A stretch of DNA of 64,000 nt from CAWBJO01 sp963789175 (GTDB taxonomy: Bacteria > Pseudomonadota > Alphaproteobacteria > Rhizobiales > Aestuariivirgaceae), in NCBI GenBank assembly GCA_963789175.1, contig CAWBJO010000006.1:496001-560000 (forward strand), in the 5' to 3' direction. Shown one piece after another: positions 53,742-62,563 of this stretch. A model generated the notes under the pieces. It did not search any database, was not told the origin of the DNA, and worked only from the letters and a program-made list of their open reading frames with translations. Numbering within the stretch: position 1 is the stretch's first letter; every line of letters starts with the position of its first letter. The translations under genes and the position numbers were made by a program.

Positions 53742-54983
53742 CTAATTGCGGCCGCTGCGGCCGATGTCCTCGGCAATCGCCTGGGCGGTGACGGCGGTGG
53801 TAACCGGAGACAATTGCACGACGGCGGCGCTCTCCTTCGGCGGCTCGGGCCGGATGAACATGCGATAGAGGGCGAAAAGGGCAATGCCGCCATAGACGAG
53901 CAATAGGTAAAGCATGAACCCCGTCGAGCCGATGCGGCGCATGAACTCGCCGGCGAAGAGCGGTCCAAGAATGGCACCAAGGCCGTAGAGAAGGATGAGT
54001 TTGCTGGCCGCGCCCAGCATTTGATCCTTGCTCAGGTGATCGTTGGCATAGGCCACCAGCAGCGGATAGAGCGGCAGCGCCACTGCCCCGAACATCGCGA
54101 AGAGCAGGATGATCGCAAAAGGTGAGACCGATGTGGCGGGAATGCAGATCGCCGCAATGCCGGCGGCGACGGCTGCGAGAGCGATGACCATGCGGCGCCG
54201 ATCGAAGCGGTCCGAGAGCACGCCCAGCGGGTATTGCGAGAGAATGACAACGATCGGCGGAAACGCCATCATCATGGAGATGTACGTCAACGACATGCCG
54301 AGAGTCATCCCGAAGACAGCGCCCATGCTGAAGAAGGCGCTCTGGCCCAGACCGTTGGCGAAGATCGCCACGGCGGCCAGCGGCGATGCCTTGTAGACGT
54401 CGACGACGTTGACGCCTTTCGCGGTCTCGATGCTCGGCGGCTCCTGCTTCACGAGCGAGATGGGGACCAATGCGGCCCCAAGCAGCGCGGATATGGCGAT
54501 GAACCTGACAAATCCGCTCTCATCGGAAAGGTTGAGCAGCAACTGACCCATGCCGAGCGCACTGTAGGTGAGCGTCATGTAGATCGAGAGCAGCTTGCCG
54601 CGCATCTCGTTGGTCGCTGCCGCATTGAGCCAGCTCTCGCAGATGATGTAGAGCCCCGACGTGCAGAGACCTCCGACCAGTCTCAGCGCGAACCAGAAGA
54701 AAGGGTTTACCCACAGTGGAAAGAACAGGACCACCGTCGACGCGATCGCGGCAAGCGCCGCAAAGACGCGAATGTGCCCGACATACCTGACGAGCCGCGG
54801 CGTCAGATAGGAACTGATGATCAGGCCCAGCGAAAAGCCCGACATGATGAAGCCGGTCGTCGTGGTGTCGAAGTTCTCGGCAGCGGAACGGATGCCGACC
54901 AGGGAGCCTTGGAGGCCGTTGCCCATCGCCAGGAAGAAGATGCCGAGAAGGAGTGCCCAAACGGCGCGTGCGTTGCCGAACAT
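53742..54983 (-). CDS. Major facilitator superfamily transporter
   Basis: 413 residues with about twelve membrane helices. The loop after helix 2 reads SYLTPRLVRYVGHIRVF, and a cytoplasmic loop GVLSDRFDRRRMVIALA lies in the second half as in MFS drug or sugar exporters. It resembles the YcaD-like MFS group. Substrate unknown. The gene stands alone between the DUF2336 and receiver-domain genes. Confidence 0.88.
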   Translation of the reverse strand: MFGNARAVWALLLGIFFLAMGNGLQGSLVGIRSAAENFDTTTTGFIMSGFSLGLIISSYLTPRLVRYVGHIRVFAALAAIASTVVLFFPLWVNPFFWFALRLVGGLCTSGLYIICESWLNAAATNEMRGKLLSIYMTLTYSALGMGQLLLNLSDESGFVRFIAISALLGAALVPISLVKQEPPSIETAKGVNVVDVYKASPLAAVAIFANGLGQSAFFSMGAVFGMTLGMSLTYISMMMAFPPIVVILSQYPLGVLSDRFDRRRMVIALAAVAAGIAAICIPATSVSPFAIILLFAMFGAVALPLYPLLVAYANDHLSKDQMLGAASKLILLYGLGAILGPLFAGEFMRRIGSTGFMLYLLLVYGGIALFALYRMFIRPEPPKESAAVVQLSPVTTAVTAQAIAEDIGRSGRN

Positions 54984-55020
54984 CGTTCGACTCTAACGTG
55001 GGCAGTGGCTCTGGGAAAGG

Positions 55021-55386
55021 CTAGACGACGCCCGCCTGTCGCAACTTCAGATCGATGATCGAGCCGTCGAAAGGCTTGAGGAAGCACTCCGACGCCCCGC
55101 CCCAGATCACCCGGCCGATCGCTCCGGCGTCCGCCCGATCCGCATAGACGAGGATCTTGGGAATCGTGCCGAAGGGAAACCGCAGCAGGTGCTGGATGAA
55201 GTCGAAGCTGTCGACGCCGTCGAGCTCCTGAGGCATGACGATGATGTCAGGCATGTGAAGCCGGCAAAGGCACTCGGCCTGTTCGGCTTCCTCGACGATC
55301 GCCAGCTCAAAACCATAGCAGGCCAGTAGTCGCGTCAAATGGCGCCGATCGTCGGCATCACTGGCAATGATCAAGCATTGGGTCAT
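55021..55386 (-). CDS. Degenerate response-regulator receiver domain protein
   Basis: 121 residues from ATG 55386 (AGGA nine bases upstream; an in-frame ATG at 55395 has no usable spacing). The receiver fold is evident: CLIIASDADDRRHL with acidic residues, a C-terminal ECFLKPFDG with the conserved Lys. The acceptor position reads VMPQE, with proline 52 instead of Asp, and the Thr/Ser switch position reads VYADR. So it probably cannot be phosphorylated normally. A perfect CtrA-type box lies 69 bases upstream. Confidence 0.85.
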   Translation of the reverse strand: MTQCLIIASDADDRRHLTRLLACYGFELAIVEEAEQAECLCRLHMPDIIVMPQELDGVDSFDFIQHLLRFPFGTIPKILVYADRADAGAIGRVIWGGASECFLKPFDGSIIDLKLRQAGVV

Positions 55387-55454
55387 TGCATTCATTCCTC
55401 AACTTACAGCGTGATCGCTTCGTCCCTTTCGTCTCGACTCCTGCGCCCTGTTGG

Positions 55455-55470
55455 TTAATCCGCCGTTAAC
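55455..55470. promoter_or_regulatory. CtrA-type binding box
   Basis: TTAATCCGCCGTTAAC is TTAA-N7-TTAAC, a perfect match to the alphaproteobacterial CtrA site. It lies between the receiver-domain gene (ATG 69 bases away, leftward) and the MaoC gene (205 bases, rightward); the nearer leftward gene is the likely target. Confidence 0.6.
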
Positions 55471-55674
55471 AGTCTTTGCCAATCGCTGAAAACCGCCAAA
55501 AATCCGTGGAATTTCAAAAAGTTAAAAATCTGACTTGCAAGAGAGGCCAAAGCTTGCGAGGTGCGCGGGAAAGCGGCTTTGCGCGCGACTCGCATCGCGA
55601 CTCGCTCGCGCGCGGCCTCCCACGCATGGTGTTTCCGGGGAGACGCCATGCGAACCTGCGTTGGAGATCGGCTC

Positions 55675-56133
55675 ATGCCCGGACTGTGGTTCGACGAGAT
55701 GGAGGTCGGCAAGACCTACACCCATCCCATCACTCGGACGGTGACGGAAATGGACAACGTCCTGTTTTCAACTTTGACGATGAATCCTCAACCGCTGCAT
55801 ATCGATCGGCATTTCTCAGCTCAGACCGAGTGGGGACAGCCGCTGATGAACAGCCTCTTCACGCTGGGACTCATGGTCGGGATCTCCGTCAACGAGCTGA
55901 CGGTGGGAACCATCGTCGCCAATCTCGGCATGACGGAGGTGAAGTTTCCTGCACCACTGTTCCAAGGCGACACAGTGCGGGTGACGACCGAAATCGTGTC
56001 CAAGCGCGACAGTCGCTCGCGGCCCGATGCAGGGATCGTGGAGTTCCAGCATCGCGCCTACAAGCAGGACGGGACGCTGGTGGCCGAATGCCGCCGGCAG
56101 GTGTTCATGCGCAAGCGACCGCTCGAGACATGA
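55675..56133 (+). CDS. MaoC-family hydratase (mesaconyl-CoA hydratase-like)
   Basis: 152 residues from ATG 55675, with GGAG eight bases upstream; an in-frame ATG at 55648 is possible. Hot-dog fold motifs: NPQPLHIDRHFSAQTEWGQPLMNS with the catalytic Asp and His, and EFQHRAYKQDGTLVAECRRQ. It hydrates or dehydrates short-chain acyl-CoA. Coupled (ATGA) to a CoA-ester lyase, the usual partner in mesaconyl-CoA/malyl-CoA interconversion. The 288 bases upstream hold the CtrA box and a GC-rich hairpin (55581-55613). Confidence 0.86.
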   Translation: MPGLWFDEMEVGKTYTHPITRTVTEMDNVLFSTLTMNPQPLHIDRHFSAQTEWGQPLMNSLFTLGLMVGISVNELTVGTIVANLGMTEVKFPAPLFQGDTVRVTTEIVSKRDSRSRPDAGIVEFQHRAYKQDGTLVAECRRQVFMRKRPLET

Positions 56134-56993
56134 TCCCTGCGTTTCGTTCCCTCCTCTTCGTTCCAGGCGACAGCGAACGAAAAATCGCCAAGTCCCTAGC
56201 ATCCGAGGCCGATGCGATCATTCTCGATCTGGAGGATTCCGTGTCGGCGGAGCGAAAGCAGGCGGCGCGGCAAATCTGTGCCGATGTACTGCGCGGTTCC
56301 CGCGAAAAGCCGCTTTTCATCCGGATCAACAGCTTTCGGTCCGGACTTGCCGAGGCGGACGTCGCGGCCATCCTGCCGGTGCGGCCGGACGGCCTCATGC
56401 AGCCGAAAACGCAAAGCGGCAGAGATGTTTCGAAGCTCGTGTCGCTCGCAGGGCCGTCCATTCCGATCATCGTCATTGCAACGGAAACCGCCTCCTCGCT
56501 CCTCAACATGGGATCCTACGCGGCCGTCGGAGGCAGCCTCGTCGGCATGGCCTGGGGCGGCGAGGATCTTTCCGCCGAGCTCGGAGCCAGCTCGAACAGA
56601 ACCGACGAAGGTCACTATTCCGATCCCTATCGCCTGGCGCGAGCGCTGTGCCTGATCGGCGCGCGGTCGGCCGGATGCGAACCCATCGACGCCGTCTACA
56701 CGAACTATCGCGACCTTGCGGGCCTCGCTGCGGAAGCCCGGGAGAGCGCCCGCGACGGCTTCACGGGAAAACTCGCGATCCATCCCCAGCAAATCCCGGT
56801 GATCAATGCCGCGTTCACGCCGTCGCAGGACGAACAGCGGCGCGCGCAAGAGATCGTCACGGCGTTCGAGGCTTCCGGAGGTGCCGGCGTGATCGGGCTT
56901 GACGGCGAGATGCTCGACATGCCTCATCTTGCGCGTGCGCATGGCGTGCTTGCCCGCGCACAACGCGTCAGGAGCGGTCATGGCGAACGATGA
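56130..56993 (+). CDS. CoA-ester lyase (CitE/malyl-CoA lyase family)
   Basis: 287 residues. HpcH/HpaI aldolase fold: SLLFVPGDSERKIAKS, DAIILDLEDSVSAERK, PLFIRINSF with the active Arg, IVIATETASSLLNMG and GMAWGGEDLSAELGA with the metal-binding Glu and Asp. It splits malyl-CoA, citramalyl-CoA or a similar ester into acyl-CoA and glyoxylate or pyruvate. It overlaps the MaoC stop by four bases and pncA by 14. Confidence 0.9.
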   Translation: MIPAFRSLLFVPGDSERKIAKSLASEADAIILDLEDSVSAERKQAARQICADVLRGSREKPLFIRINSFRSGLAEADVAAILPVRPDGLMQPKTQSGRDVSKLVSLAGPSIPIIVIATETASSLLNMGSYAAVGGSLVGMAWGGEDLSAELGASSNRTDEGHYSDPYRLARALCLIGARSAGCEPIDAVYTNYRDLAGLAAEARESARDGFTGKLAIHPQQIPVINAAFTPSQDEQRRAQEIVTAFEASGGAGVIGLDGEMLDMPHLARAHGVLARAQRVRSGHGER

Positions 56994-57582
56994 GGTTCTT
57001 CTCGTCATAGATGTTCAAAACGATTTTTGCCCAGGAGGTAAGCTCGCAGTCGAACGAGGTCACGAGGTCGTACCTATCATCAACCAACTTATGAACGAAC
57101 ACGACCATGTGGTGCTGACGCAGGATTGGCACCCTGCGGATCATTCGTCCTTCGCCTCGCAGCATCCGGGTGCGAATCCGTTCGACAATCATCAAGCTTC
57201 ATACGGAACCCAGACCTTGTGGCCCGACCATTGCGTCCAGGGCAGCGAGGGCGCCGCGTTTCACAAGGATCTGGAGCGGTCGCATGTCGAGCTCGTCCTG
57301 CGGAAGGGATTTCGTCGCGATATCGATAGCTATTCGGCATTCTTCGAAAACGATCGCAAGACGCCGACCGGCCTAGGCGGGTATCTTGCCGAGCGGGGCG
57401 TCAAACGGGTCACCCTGGCGGGTCTTGCCACCGATTTCTGCGTCGGGTTCTCGGCGCTCGACGCCCGCCGGCTGGGTTTGGGGGTGACCGTGGTCGAGAA
57501 AGCCTGCCGCGCCATCGACCTCGGAGGCTCCCTCGAAGCCATGAAGCAGCAGTGGAAGAAGGCCGGGGTAAAAATTGCCTAG
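56980..57582 (+). CDS. pncA: Nicotinamidase
   Basis: 200 residues from ATG 56980 (AGGAG six bases upstream). Cysteine hydrolase with the PncA triad: D11 in VIDVQNDFCPGG, K109 in VLRKGFRRD, C154 in TDFCVGFSALDA. DWHPADH (D49, H51) provides metal ligands. It converts nicotinamide to nicotinate for NAD salvage. It overlaps the CoA-ester lyase gene, but that linkage may be only positional. Converges with the flavin reductase by four bases. Confidence 0.94.
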   Translation: MANDEVLLVIDVQNDFCPGGKLAVERGHEVVPIINQLMNEHDHVVLTQDWHPADHSSFASQHPGANPFDNHQASYGTQTLWPDHCVQGSEGAAFHKDLERSHVELVLRKGFRRDIDSYSAFFENDRKTPTGLGGYLAERGVKRVTLAGLATDFCVGFSALDARRLGLGVTVVEKACRAIDLGGSLEAMKQQWKKAGVKIA

Positions 57583-58175
57583 TCCGGCCGGCGCATGCGC
57601 CAGGCTTCGCTGACGGTCGCATACTCGCTGTAACCCATGCGGGCGATGAGCTTCATGGCCGCCGTATCGACCCTTCCATCCTTGATGTAGCGCTCGTCGA
57701 TATGGATCCCGACGACCCGCCCAATCACCACGAAATTCTCCGGCGGCCCCCCATCCCCGGGGAGAGGTACGATTTGAAAGAGCCTGCACTCGAAGCAGGC
57801 AGGAGAAGCCGCCACCCGAGGCGGCTTGATCAGCCTGCATTCGGCCTTGGCGAGCTTCGCCAATTCGAACTCATCGACCTCCGCAGCAACCCGCGCCGAG
57901 GATGTGTTCATCGCCTCCCTAAGGTCCCAAGTCGCGAGATTGACCGCGAATTCGCCGGTCTGCTCGACGTTGCGCAGGGTGTCCTTGCGGCCGGTCGAAC
58001 CGAAGACGACATAGTAGGGATCGTCCGCGACGGCGTTGAAGTAGCTGTGCGGGGCGAGATTGGCGGTTCCACTGGCGGACAGAGTCGAAACCCAGGCGAT
58101 CGGGCGCGGCGCCACGAGAGCCTTGAAGGGATCGTTGGGCAGACCGTGTGCGGTTCGCTTTGCCTCGTAGAACAT
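57579..58175 (-). CDS. Flavin reductase-like protein (DIM6/NTAB family)
   Basis: 198 residues from ATG 58175, which overlaps the HAD stop by one base. The flavin-binding split barrel is visible: LVAPRPIAWVSTLSASGTANLAPHSYFN, VVFGSTGRKDTLRN and EFAVNL. These proteins bind FMN and reduce it or act in small oxidations. Last gene of a three-gene leftward unit with HAD and nitroreductase genes. Confidence 0.88.
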   Translation of the reverse strand: MFYEAKRTAHGLPNDPFKALVAPRPIAWVSTLSASGTANLAPHSYFNAVADDPYYVVFGSTGRKDTLRNVEQTGEFAVNLATWDLREAMNTSSARVAAEVDEFELAKLAKAECRLIKPPRVAASPACFECRLFQIVPLPGDGGPPENFVVIGRVVGIHIDERYIKDGRVDTAAMKLIARMGYSEYATVSEAWRMRRPD

Positions 58176-58885
58176 CAACGTCCGTCCAGGAACGTCGGCA
58201 AGTCGGCGACGCTCTCCAACACCACGTCGGCAATCGTGCCGAAATCCTCGCGACTGGAGTTTCCCGAGAGCACGCCGATGACCAGCCCTGCGCCGGCATC
58301 GCGCCCCATCTCCATATCGTGAAGATTGTCGCCGATTACGGCGACCTCACTCGGCCGAAGTCCACAGGCCTTGCAAAATGCATGGACCATGTCGCCCGCC
58401 GGCTTGGCGCGGTTGACGGAGTCGTAGCCGGCAACGAAATCCACCAGGTCTTCCACGCCAAGCAGATCGACGTGATTGCGGGCGGAGCGCTCGCTGTCGT
58501 TGGTGGCGATCCCGACTTTCAGTCCCCTCGCCTGCAATTCACCGAAAAAGTCCTTCAATGGAACAAGGGATTGGATGTACTTGGTGGACCTGTTCTTGAA
58601 TTCGTCATCGACCCGCACGATCCGGCGGCGGCGTTCGTCGTGGTCGAGGCCCGGCCACCACAGATCGACGAGCTGATCCGTCGTGCCGACCGCCAGCATC
58701 GAGTTCGCCTTGAAGCTGTTCGACGTCGGTTCGAACCCCGAGCTACGCATCACCGCGTCCCAGTGGGCCTCGCGGCCGGGAAACGCCTCGGCCAGCATCT
58801 CGCGGTAGACGGGAAGCCAGGTAGCGATGACGTCGATCAGCGTACCGTCCTTGTCGAAGAGAAGACCCTTGATGGCGGACGTCAT
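58175..58885 (-). CDS. HAD-superfamily hydrolase (phosphoglycolate phosphatase-like)
   Basis: 236 residues from ATG 58885, coupled to the nitroreductase stop as ATGA. HAD motifs: motif I LLFDKDGTLIDV, motif II VGIATNDSERSARN, the Lys of motif III in RAKPAGDMV, and motif IV VIGDNLHDMEMGRDAGAG. The cap is of the small alpha type as in Gph. Substrate not assignable. Confidence 0.9.
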   Translation of the reverse strand: MTSAIKGLLFDKDGTLIDVIATWLPVYREMLAEAFPGREAHWDAVMRSSGFEPTSNSFKANSMLAVGTTDQLVDLWWPGLDHDERRRRIVRVDDEFKNRSTKYIQSLVPLKDFFGELQARGLKVGIATNDSERSARNHVDLLGVEDLVDFVAGYDSVNRAKPAGDMVHAFCKACGLRPSEVAVIGDNLHDMEMGRDAGAGLVIGVLSGNSSREDFGTIADVVLESVADLPTFLDGR

Positions 58886-59475
58886 GGTTTCCACCGGCGC
58901 AGCAGCGACTGCGGGTCCGGTCGGGGTCGATCCTCCAAGGGCTGTGTCGACGTGCCGAGGTAGAAGAAGCCGGCAATGCGCTCATGCGCCTCGAGGCCCA
59001 GGACACGGTGGATCGCCTCGTCATACACCGGCCAGTCGGTGTTCCATTGACAGGCGAGCCCCAGGGCGGCCGCCGCGAGAAGGATGTTCTCGCCAACGGC
59101 GCCGGCCGACAGGATCTGCTCCCATTCCGGGATCTTCGGATGCTGGGCGGCGCGAGATATCAAGGCCAGCACGACCGGTGCACGCATGAAGAACCGGCGC
59201 CAGAATTCAAGGGTTTCAGCCGATGGGTCGAGGTGCAGCGCCTTCCAGCGCTCCGCAAGCCGGTTGCCGAATGCAGCGCGAGCTTCGCCTTCGAAAAGCA
59301 GGAAGCGCCACGGTGCCAGCTTGCCGTGGTCCGGAACGCGCACGGCGATCTGGAGTATCTCGAGAAGCTGGGCTTCGGTCGGACCAGGCTCGCCCATGGC
59401 TTTCACCGACGCAGAGCGGCGCGTGGTGAGAAGGTTCAGAGCGCTTCGGGCATCGTTGAGTGTCGGACTATCCAT
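58882..59475 (-). CDS. Nitroreductase family protein (YdjA-like)
   Basis: 197 residues. FMN-dependent nitroreductase: LTTRRSASVKAMGEPGPTE at the N-terminus, VPDHGKLAPWRFLLFEGEAR, LSAGAVGENILLAAAALGLACQWNTDWPV and GFFYLGTST. It resembles the compact single-domain YdjA group. First gene of the leftward unit; a TTAA-N7-TTAA site lies 81 bases upstream. Confidence 0.9.
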   Translation of the reverse strand: MDSPTLNDARSALNLLTTRRSASVKAMGEPGPTEAQLLEILQIAVRVPDHGKLAPWRFLLFEGEARAAFGNRLAERWKALHLDPSAETLEFWRRFFMRAPVVLALISRAAQHPKIPEWEQILSAGAVGENILLAAAALGLACQWNTDWPVYDEAIHRVLGLEAHERIAGFFYLGTSTQPLEDRPRPDPQSLLRRWKP

Positions 59476-59555
59476 CGGATTTCCTGCTTCTACCGGTCCC
59501 GGTGCTGGCTGAGCGCATAGTGAATGTCAAGAATCGGTAAATTTTCGCGATCCCA

Positions 59556-59570
59556 TTAACCGAAAATTAA
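59556..59570. promoter_or_regulatory. CtrA-type binding box
   Basis: TTAACCGAAAATTAA is a TTAA-N7-TTAA site in the divergent gap between the nitroreductase gene (81 bases) and the secreted unknown gene (97 bases). Could control either. Confidence 0.5.
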
Positions 59571-59666
59571 GCATGGCGTTGTCGCGCCGCCCTCTACATG
59601 GCACGGTCGACCTGCCGACCGGAAGGGGTCCGGGGGGATCGTTTGGGTCTCATGGGGAAGAGAATC

Positions 59667-60614
59667 ATGCACAAGGCGACAGGCCGTGCATGGAAGGCGT
59701 TGCGGGGCCACCGTTGCAAGACGGTGGCCCTTGTTGCGCTTGCCGGACTGTGGATCGGCGCCTGCGGCACCGCACTCCAGGCCGCGACGAGCCTGGCATC
59801 GCCGGAAATCACGGGTTCACTGCCTCCTCCCGAGGCGCCTTACGAACTGCGCTCCTACATCGTTTCGACTGGGACGGAAGGCTTCGAGCTTGGAGCCCGA
59901 CTGCGCGAATACGGCGGACTCATCACCCGCCCGATATCATGGCGGGTGTTCCGGGTTCGAGCGGCGGAGGCCGGCGGCAACGAAGAGGTCTATCGCGGCG
60001 ACGCCGCGCTCGCCGAATTCAAAGCCATGCCCGGCGAGTATCGCATCGACATCACCTATGGTTTCGCCGTCTACTCGCGAACCTTGACCCTCGAGCCGGA
60101 GCGCCACCTATCCGCTGTCTTCAATCTCAACGTCGGTGGCCTTAGAGTTCTCTCCCGGCTGCCAGCCGCCGTTCCCGGGATCTCATTCCGCACGGCGCAT
60201 CGCATCTACGCCCTTTCGGGCGAGAGCCGTGGCAGGCTCCTGGCCGAAAACGCCATTCCCGGCGACCTCCTGCGGCTTCCCGCGGGCCGCTATCGCGTCG
60301 AAAGCGAGCTTCGCCCGGGAAACGCTGCGGCTGGGACTAACATCGAAATCAAAGCCGGCCTCCTGAGCTCGGTCGAAATCGACCACGTCGCCGGCGTGGT
60401 GCATCTGGCGGCCAAGGTTCAGGCCTCGCAGGACATCGCCTGGGAGATCACCGATGCCAGCGGAAACGTCGCAGCCGACGCGAAGGGCAACAACGTCGAC
60501 GTGATCCTGAAGCCGGGTCGGTACGAGGCGAGGGCGCTGCTGGGTGAAAGCGGAACGGCCGCCACCTTCACCGTCAAGGCCGGCGAGGCTATCGAGATCA
60601 GCGTCGAACCCTAA
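59667..60614 (+). CDS. Secreted protein of unknown function, possible lipoprotein
   Basis: 315 residues from ATG 59667, with GGGGAAG six bases upstream; an ATG at 59652 is the alternative. The N-terminus is a signal peptide with a long Arg/Lys region (RGHRCKTVALVALAGLWIGACG), where IGAC could serve as a lipobox. The mature part is repeats of beta-sandwich-like segments (LPAGRYRVESELRPG, LKPGRYEARALLGESG), suggesting tandem Ig-like modules. No enzyme motif seen. Near its start is a perfect ten-base hairpin (59705-59730). It converges with thrS. Confidence 0.8.
   Translation: MHKATGRAWKALRGHRCKTVALVALAGLWIGACGTALQAATSLASPEITGSLPPPEAPYELRSYIVSTGTEGFELGARLREYGGLITRPISWRVFRVRAAEAGGNEEVYRGDAALAEFKAMPGEYRIDITYGFAVYSRTLTLEPERHLSAVFNLNVGGLRVLSRLPAAVPGISFRTAHRIYALSGESRGRLLAENAIPGDLLRLPAGRYRVESELRPGNAAAGTNIEIKAGLLSSVEIDHVAGVVHLAAKVQASQDIAWEITDASGNVAADAKGNNVDVILKPGRYEARALLGESGTAATFTVKAGEAIEISVEP
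59705..59730 (+). other. Ten-base perfect stem-loop within a coding start region
   Basis: GGGCCACCGT and ACGGTGGCCC flank the loop TGCAAG, and the sequence continues TTGTTG. It falls about codons 13-21 of the secreted unknown gene. It could affect translation or transcription, or be chance. Confidence 0.5.
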
Positions 60615-62563
60615 GCGGTGCGTGCCCGGCGAACGTCGGGCGGTGTCGCCTCGTCCACGAGCATCGTCGTCGCCTGGTCGAGAGAGAGCGACTTCTGCTC
60701 TTGCGACCCGAGCCTGCGAAGATTGACGGTGCGCTCATCCATTTCGCGTTTTCCGACGACGAGGATCACCGGCACCTTGGCCAGGGAATGCTCGCGAACC
60801 TTGTAGTTTATCTTCTCGTTGCGCAGATCCGTTTCAACCAGAAGCCCGGCCCCGTCGAGCGCCTGCGCGACCTTGGACGCATAGCCGTCCGCATCGGATA
60901 CGATGGTCGCGACGACCACCTGGCGTGGTGCAAACCACAGGGGAAAGGCGCCGGCATAGTGCTCGATCAGGATGCCCAGAAAGCGTTCCATCGATCCGCA
61001 AATGGCCCGGTGGATCATGGAGGGAGTCTTCTTCTCGCCATCGGAATCGACATAGAAGGCGCCGAAGCGATCCGGCAGGTTGAAATCGACCTGGGTCGTG
61101 CCGCACTGCCAATCGCGGCCGATAGCATCACGGAGAATGTATTCGAACTTCGGGCCGTAGAAGGCGCCCTCGCCAGGATTGACCCCGGTCTTGATCTTGC
61201 CCCCGGACTGGCGGGAGATCTGATCGAGCACGCGCTGCATGGCACTTTCGGCGCGGTCCCATAGCGCATCTGCACCCACACGCTTCTCCGGCCGCGTCGA
61301 CAACTTCACGACGACGTCGTTGAAACCGAAATCGGCGTAGGTCGATAGGATGAGGTCGTTGATCTTGAGGCACTCCTCGGCGATCTGATCTTCCGTGCAG
61401 AAAATGTGTGCGTCGTCCTGGGTGAAGGCACGCACCCGCAGGAGCCCATGCAATGCGCCCGACGGCTCATAGCGCGACACGGAACCGAACTCCGAGAGCC
61501 TCAGCGGCAGATCGCGGTACGACTTCAAGCCATGCTTGAAGATCTGCACGTGCCCGGGGCAGTTCATCGGCTTGATCGCGAAGACGCGCTTGTCCTCGGT
61601 TTCCGTCACATACATGTGCTCGCGATACCAATCCCAGTGGCCGGACGTCTCCCACAGCGACTTGTCTAGGATCTGGGGAGCGTTGACCTCGTCGTAATCG
61701 GCATCCTTCAGGCGCCGGCGCATATAGGCGATGAGGCTCTGGAACATCGTCCAGCCTCTGGCGTGCCAGAAGACGACCCCCGGCCCCTCCTCCTGAAAGT
61801 GGAACAGGTCCATCTCGCGGCCGAGACGGCGGTGGTCGCGTTTCTCGGCCTCTTCGAGCGCCGTGACATAGTCCTGGAGCTCCTTCTCATTGCGCCAGGC
61901 CGTCGCGTAGATCCGGGTCAGCATCGGGTTCTTGGCATCGCCGCGCCAATAGGCGCCTGCCACCTTCATCAGCTTGAAGGCGCTTCCGACCCGGCCCGTC
62001 GACGGCATGTGCGGACCCCGGCAGAGATCGATCCAGTCGCCCTGGGCATAAAAGCGGATGTCTTGGCCGGCGGGAATTGCATCCACTAGCTCGACCTTGA
62101 AGTTCTCGCCCCTGTTTCGGAAGAAAGCCTTCGCGTCGTCGCGGGTCATCAGTGACTTGGTAAACGGGCGGTCGCGCGCGATGATCTCGCGCATCTTCTT
62201 TTCGATCGCGGGGAAGTCCTCCGGCGAGAACGGCTCATTTCGAAAAAAATCGTAATAAAAGCCGTTCTCTATGACCGGTCCGATGGTGACCTGGGTCCCC
62301 GGATAGAGGGCCTGGACGGCTTCCGCCATGACATGGGCGGCATCGTGCCTGATGAGGGCCAAAGCCTCGTCGTCGTCACGGGTGATGAACCGAATTTTCG
62401 CGTCGCCGACGATGGGGTCGGAGAGGTCGGTTAACGTCCCGTTAACCTCCATGGCGACGGCCTTTTTCTCGAGCGACTTGGCGATGCCGGCCGCCACCTC
62501 GCGGCCCGTCAGGCCGGGGTCGTATTGGCGGGTCGCTCCATCCGGGAAGGTAAGGGTGATCAC
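60611..62563 (-). CDS. thrS: Threonine-tRNA ligase
   Basis: 650 residues from GTG 62563 (AGGAGG seven bases upstream). TGS domain 1-60, second editing domain with HVMAEAVQALYP (HxxxH-like), class II catalytic core with motif 2 FGSVSRYEPSGALHGLLRVRAFTQDDAHIF, zinc ligands in MNCPGHVQIF and others, and a C-terminal anticodon-binding domain. It charges tRNA-Thr. It converges with the unknown gene by four bases. A CtrA-like site falls inside its 5' end. Confidence 0.97.
   Translation of the reverse strand: MITLTFPDGATRQYDPGLTGREVAAGIAKSLEKKAVAMEVNGTLTDLSDPIVGDAKIRFITRDDDEALALIRHDAAHVMAEAVQALYPGTQVTIGPVIENGFYYDFFRNEPFSPEDFPAIEKKMREIIARDRPFTKSLMTRDDAKAFFRNRGENFKVELVDAIPAGQDIRFYAQGDWIDLCRGPHMPSTGRVGSAFKLMKVAGAYWRGDAKNPMLTRIYATAWRNEKELQDYVTALEEAEKRDHRRLGREMDLFHFQEEGPGVVFWHARGWTMFQSLIAYMRRRLKDADYDEVNAPQILDKSLWETSGHWDWYREHMYVTETEDKRVFAIKPMNCPGHVQIFKHGLKSYRDLPLRLSEFGSVSRYEPSGALHGLLRVRAFTQDDAHIFCTEDQIAEECLKINDLILSTYADFGFNDVVVKLSTRPEKRVGADALWDRAESAMQRVLDQISRQSGGKIKTGVNPGEGAFYGPKFEYILRDAIGRDWQCGTTQVDFNLPDRFGAFYVDSDGEKKTPSMIHRAICGSMERFLGILIEHYAGAFPLWFAPRQVVVATIVSDADGYASKVAQALDGAGLLVETDLRNEKINYKVREHSLAKVPVILVVGKREMDERTVNLRRLGSQEQKSLSLDQATTMLVDEATPPDVRRARTA
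62431..62446. promoter_or_regulatory. CtrA-type box inside the thrS coding region
   Basis: TTAACGTCCCGTTAAC is TTAA-N7-TTAAC and nearly palindromic. It lies about 117 bases inside thrS and 328 bases before the outer membrane protein gene. Could be chance in coding sequence. Confidence 0.35.
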
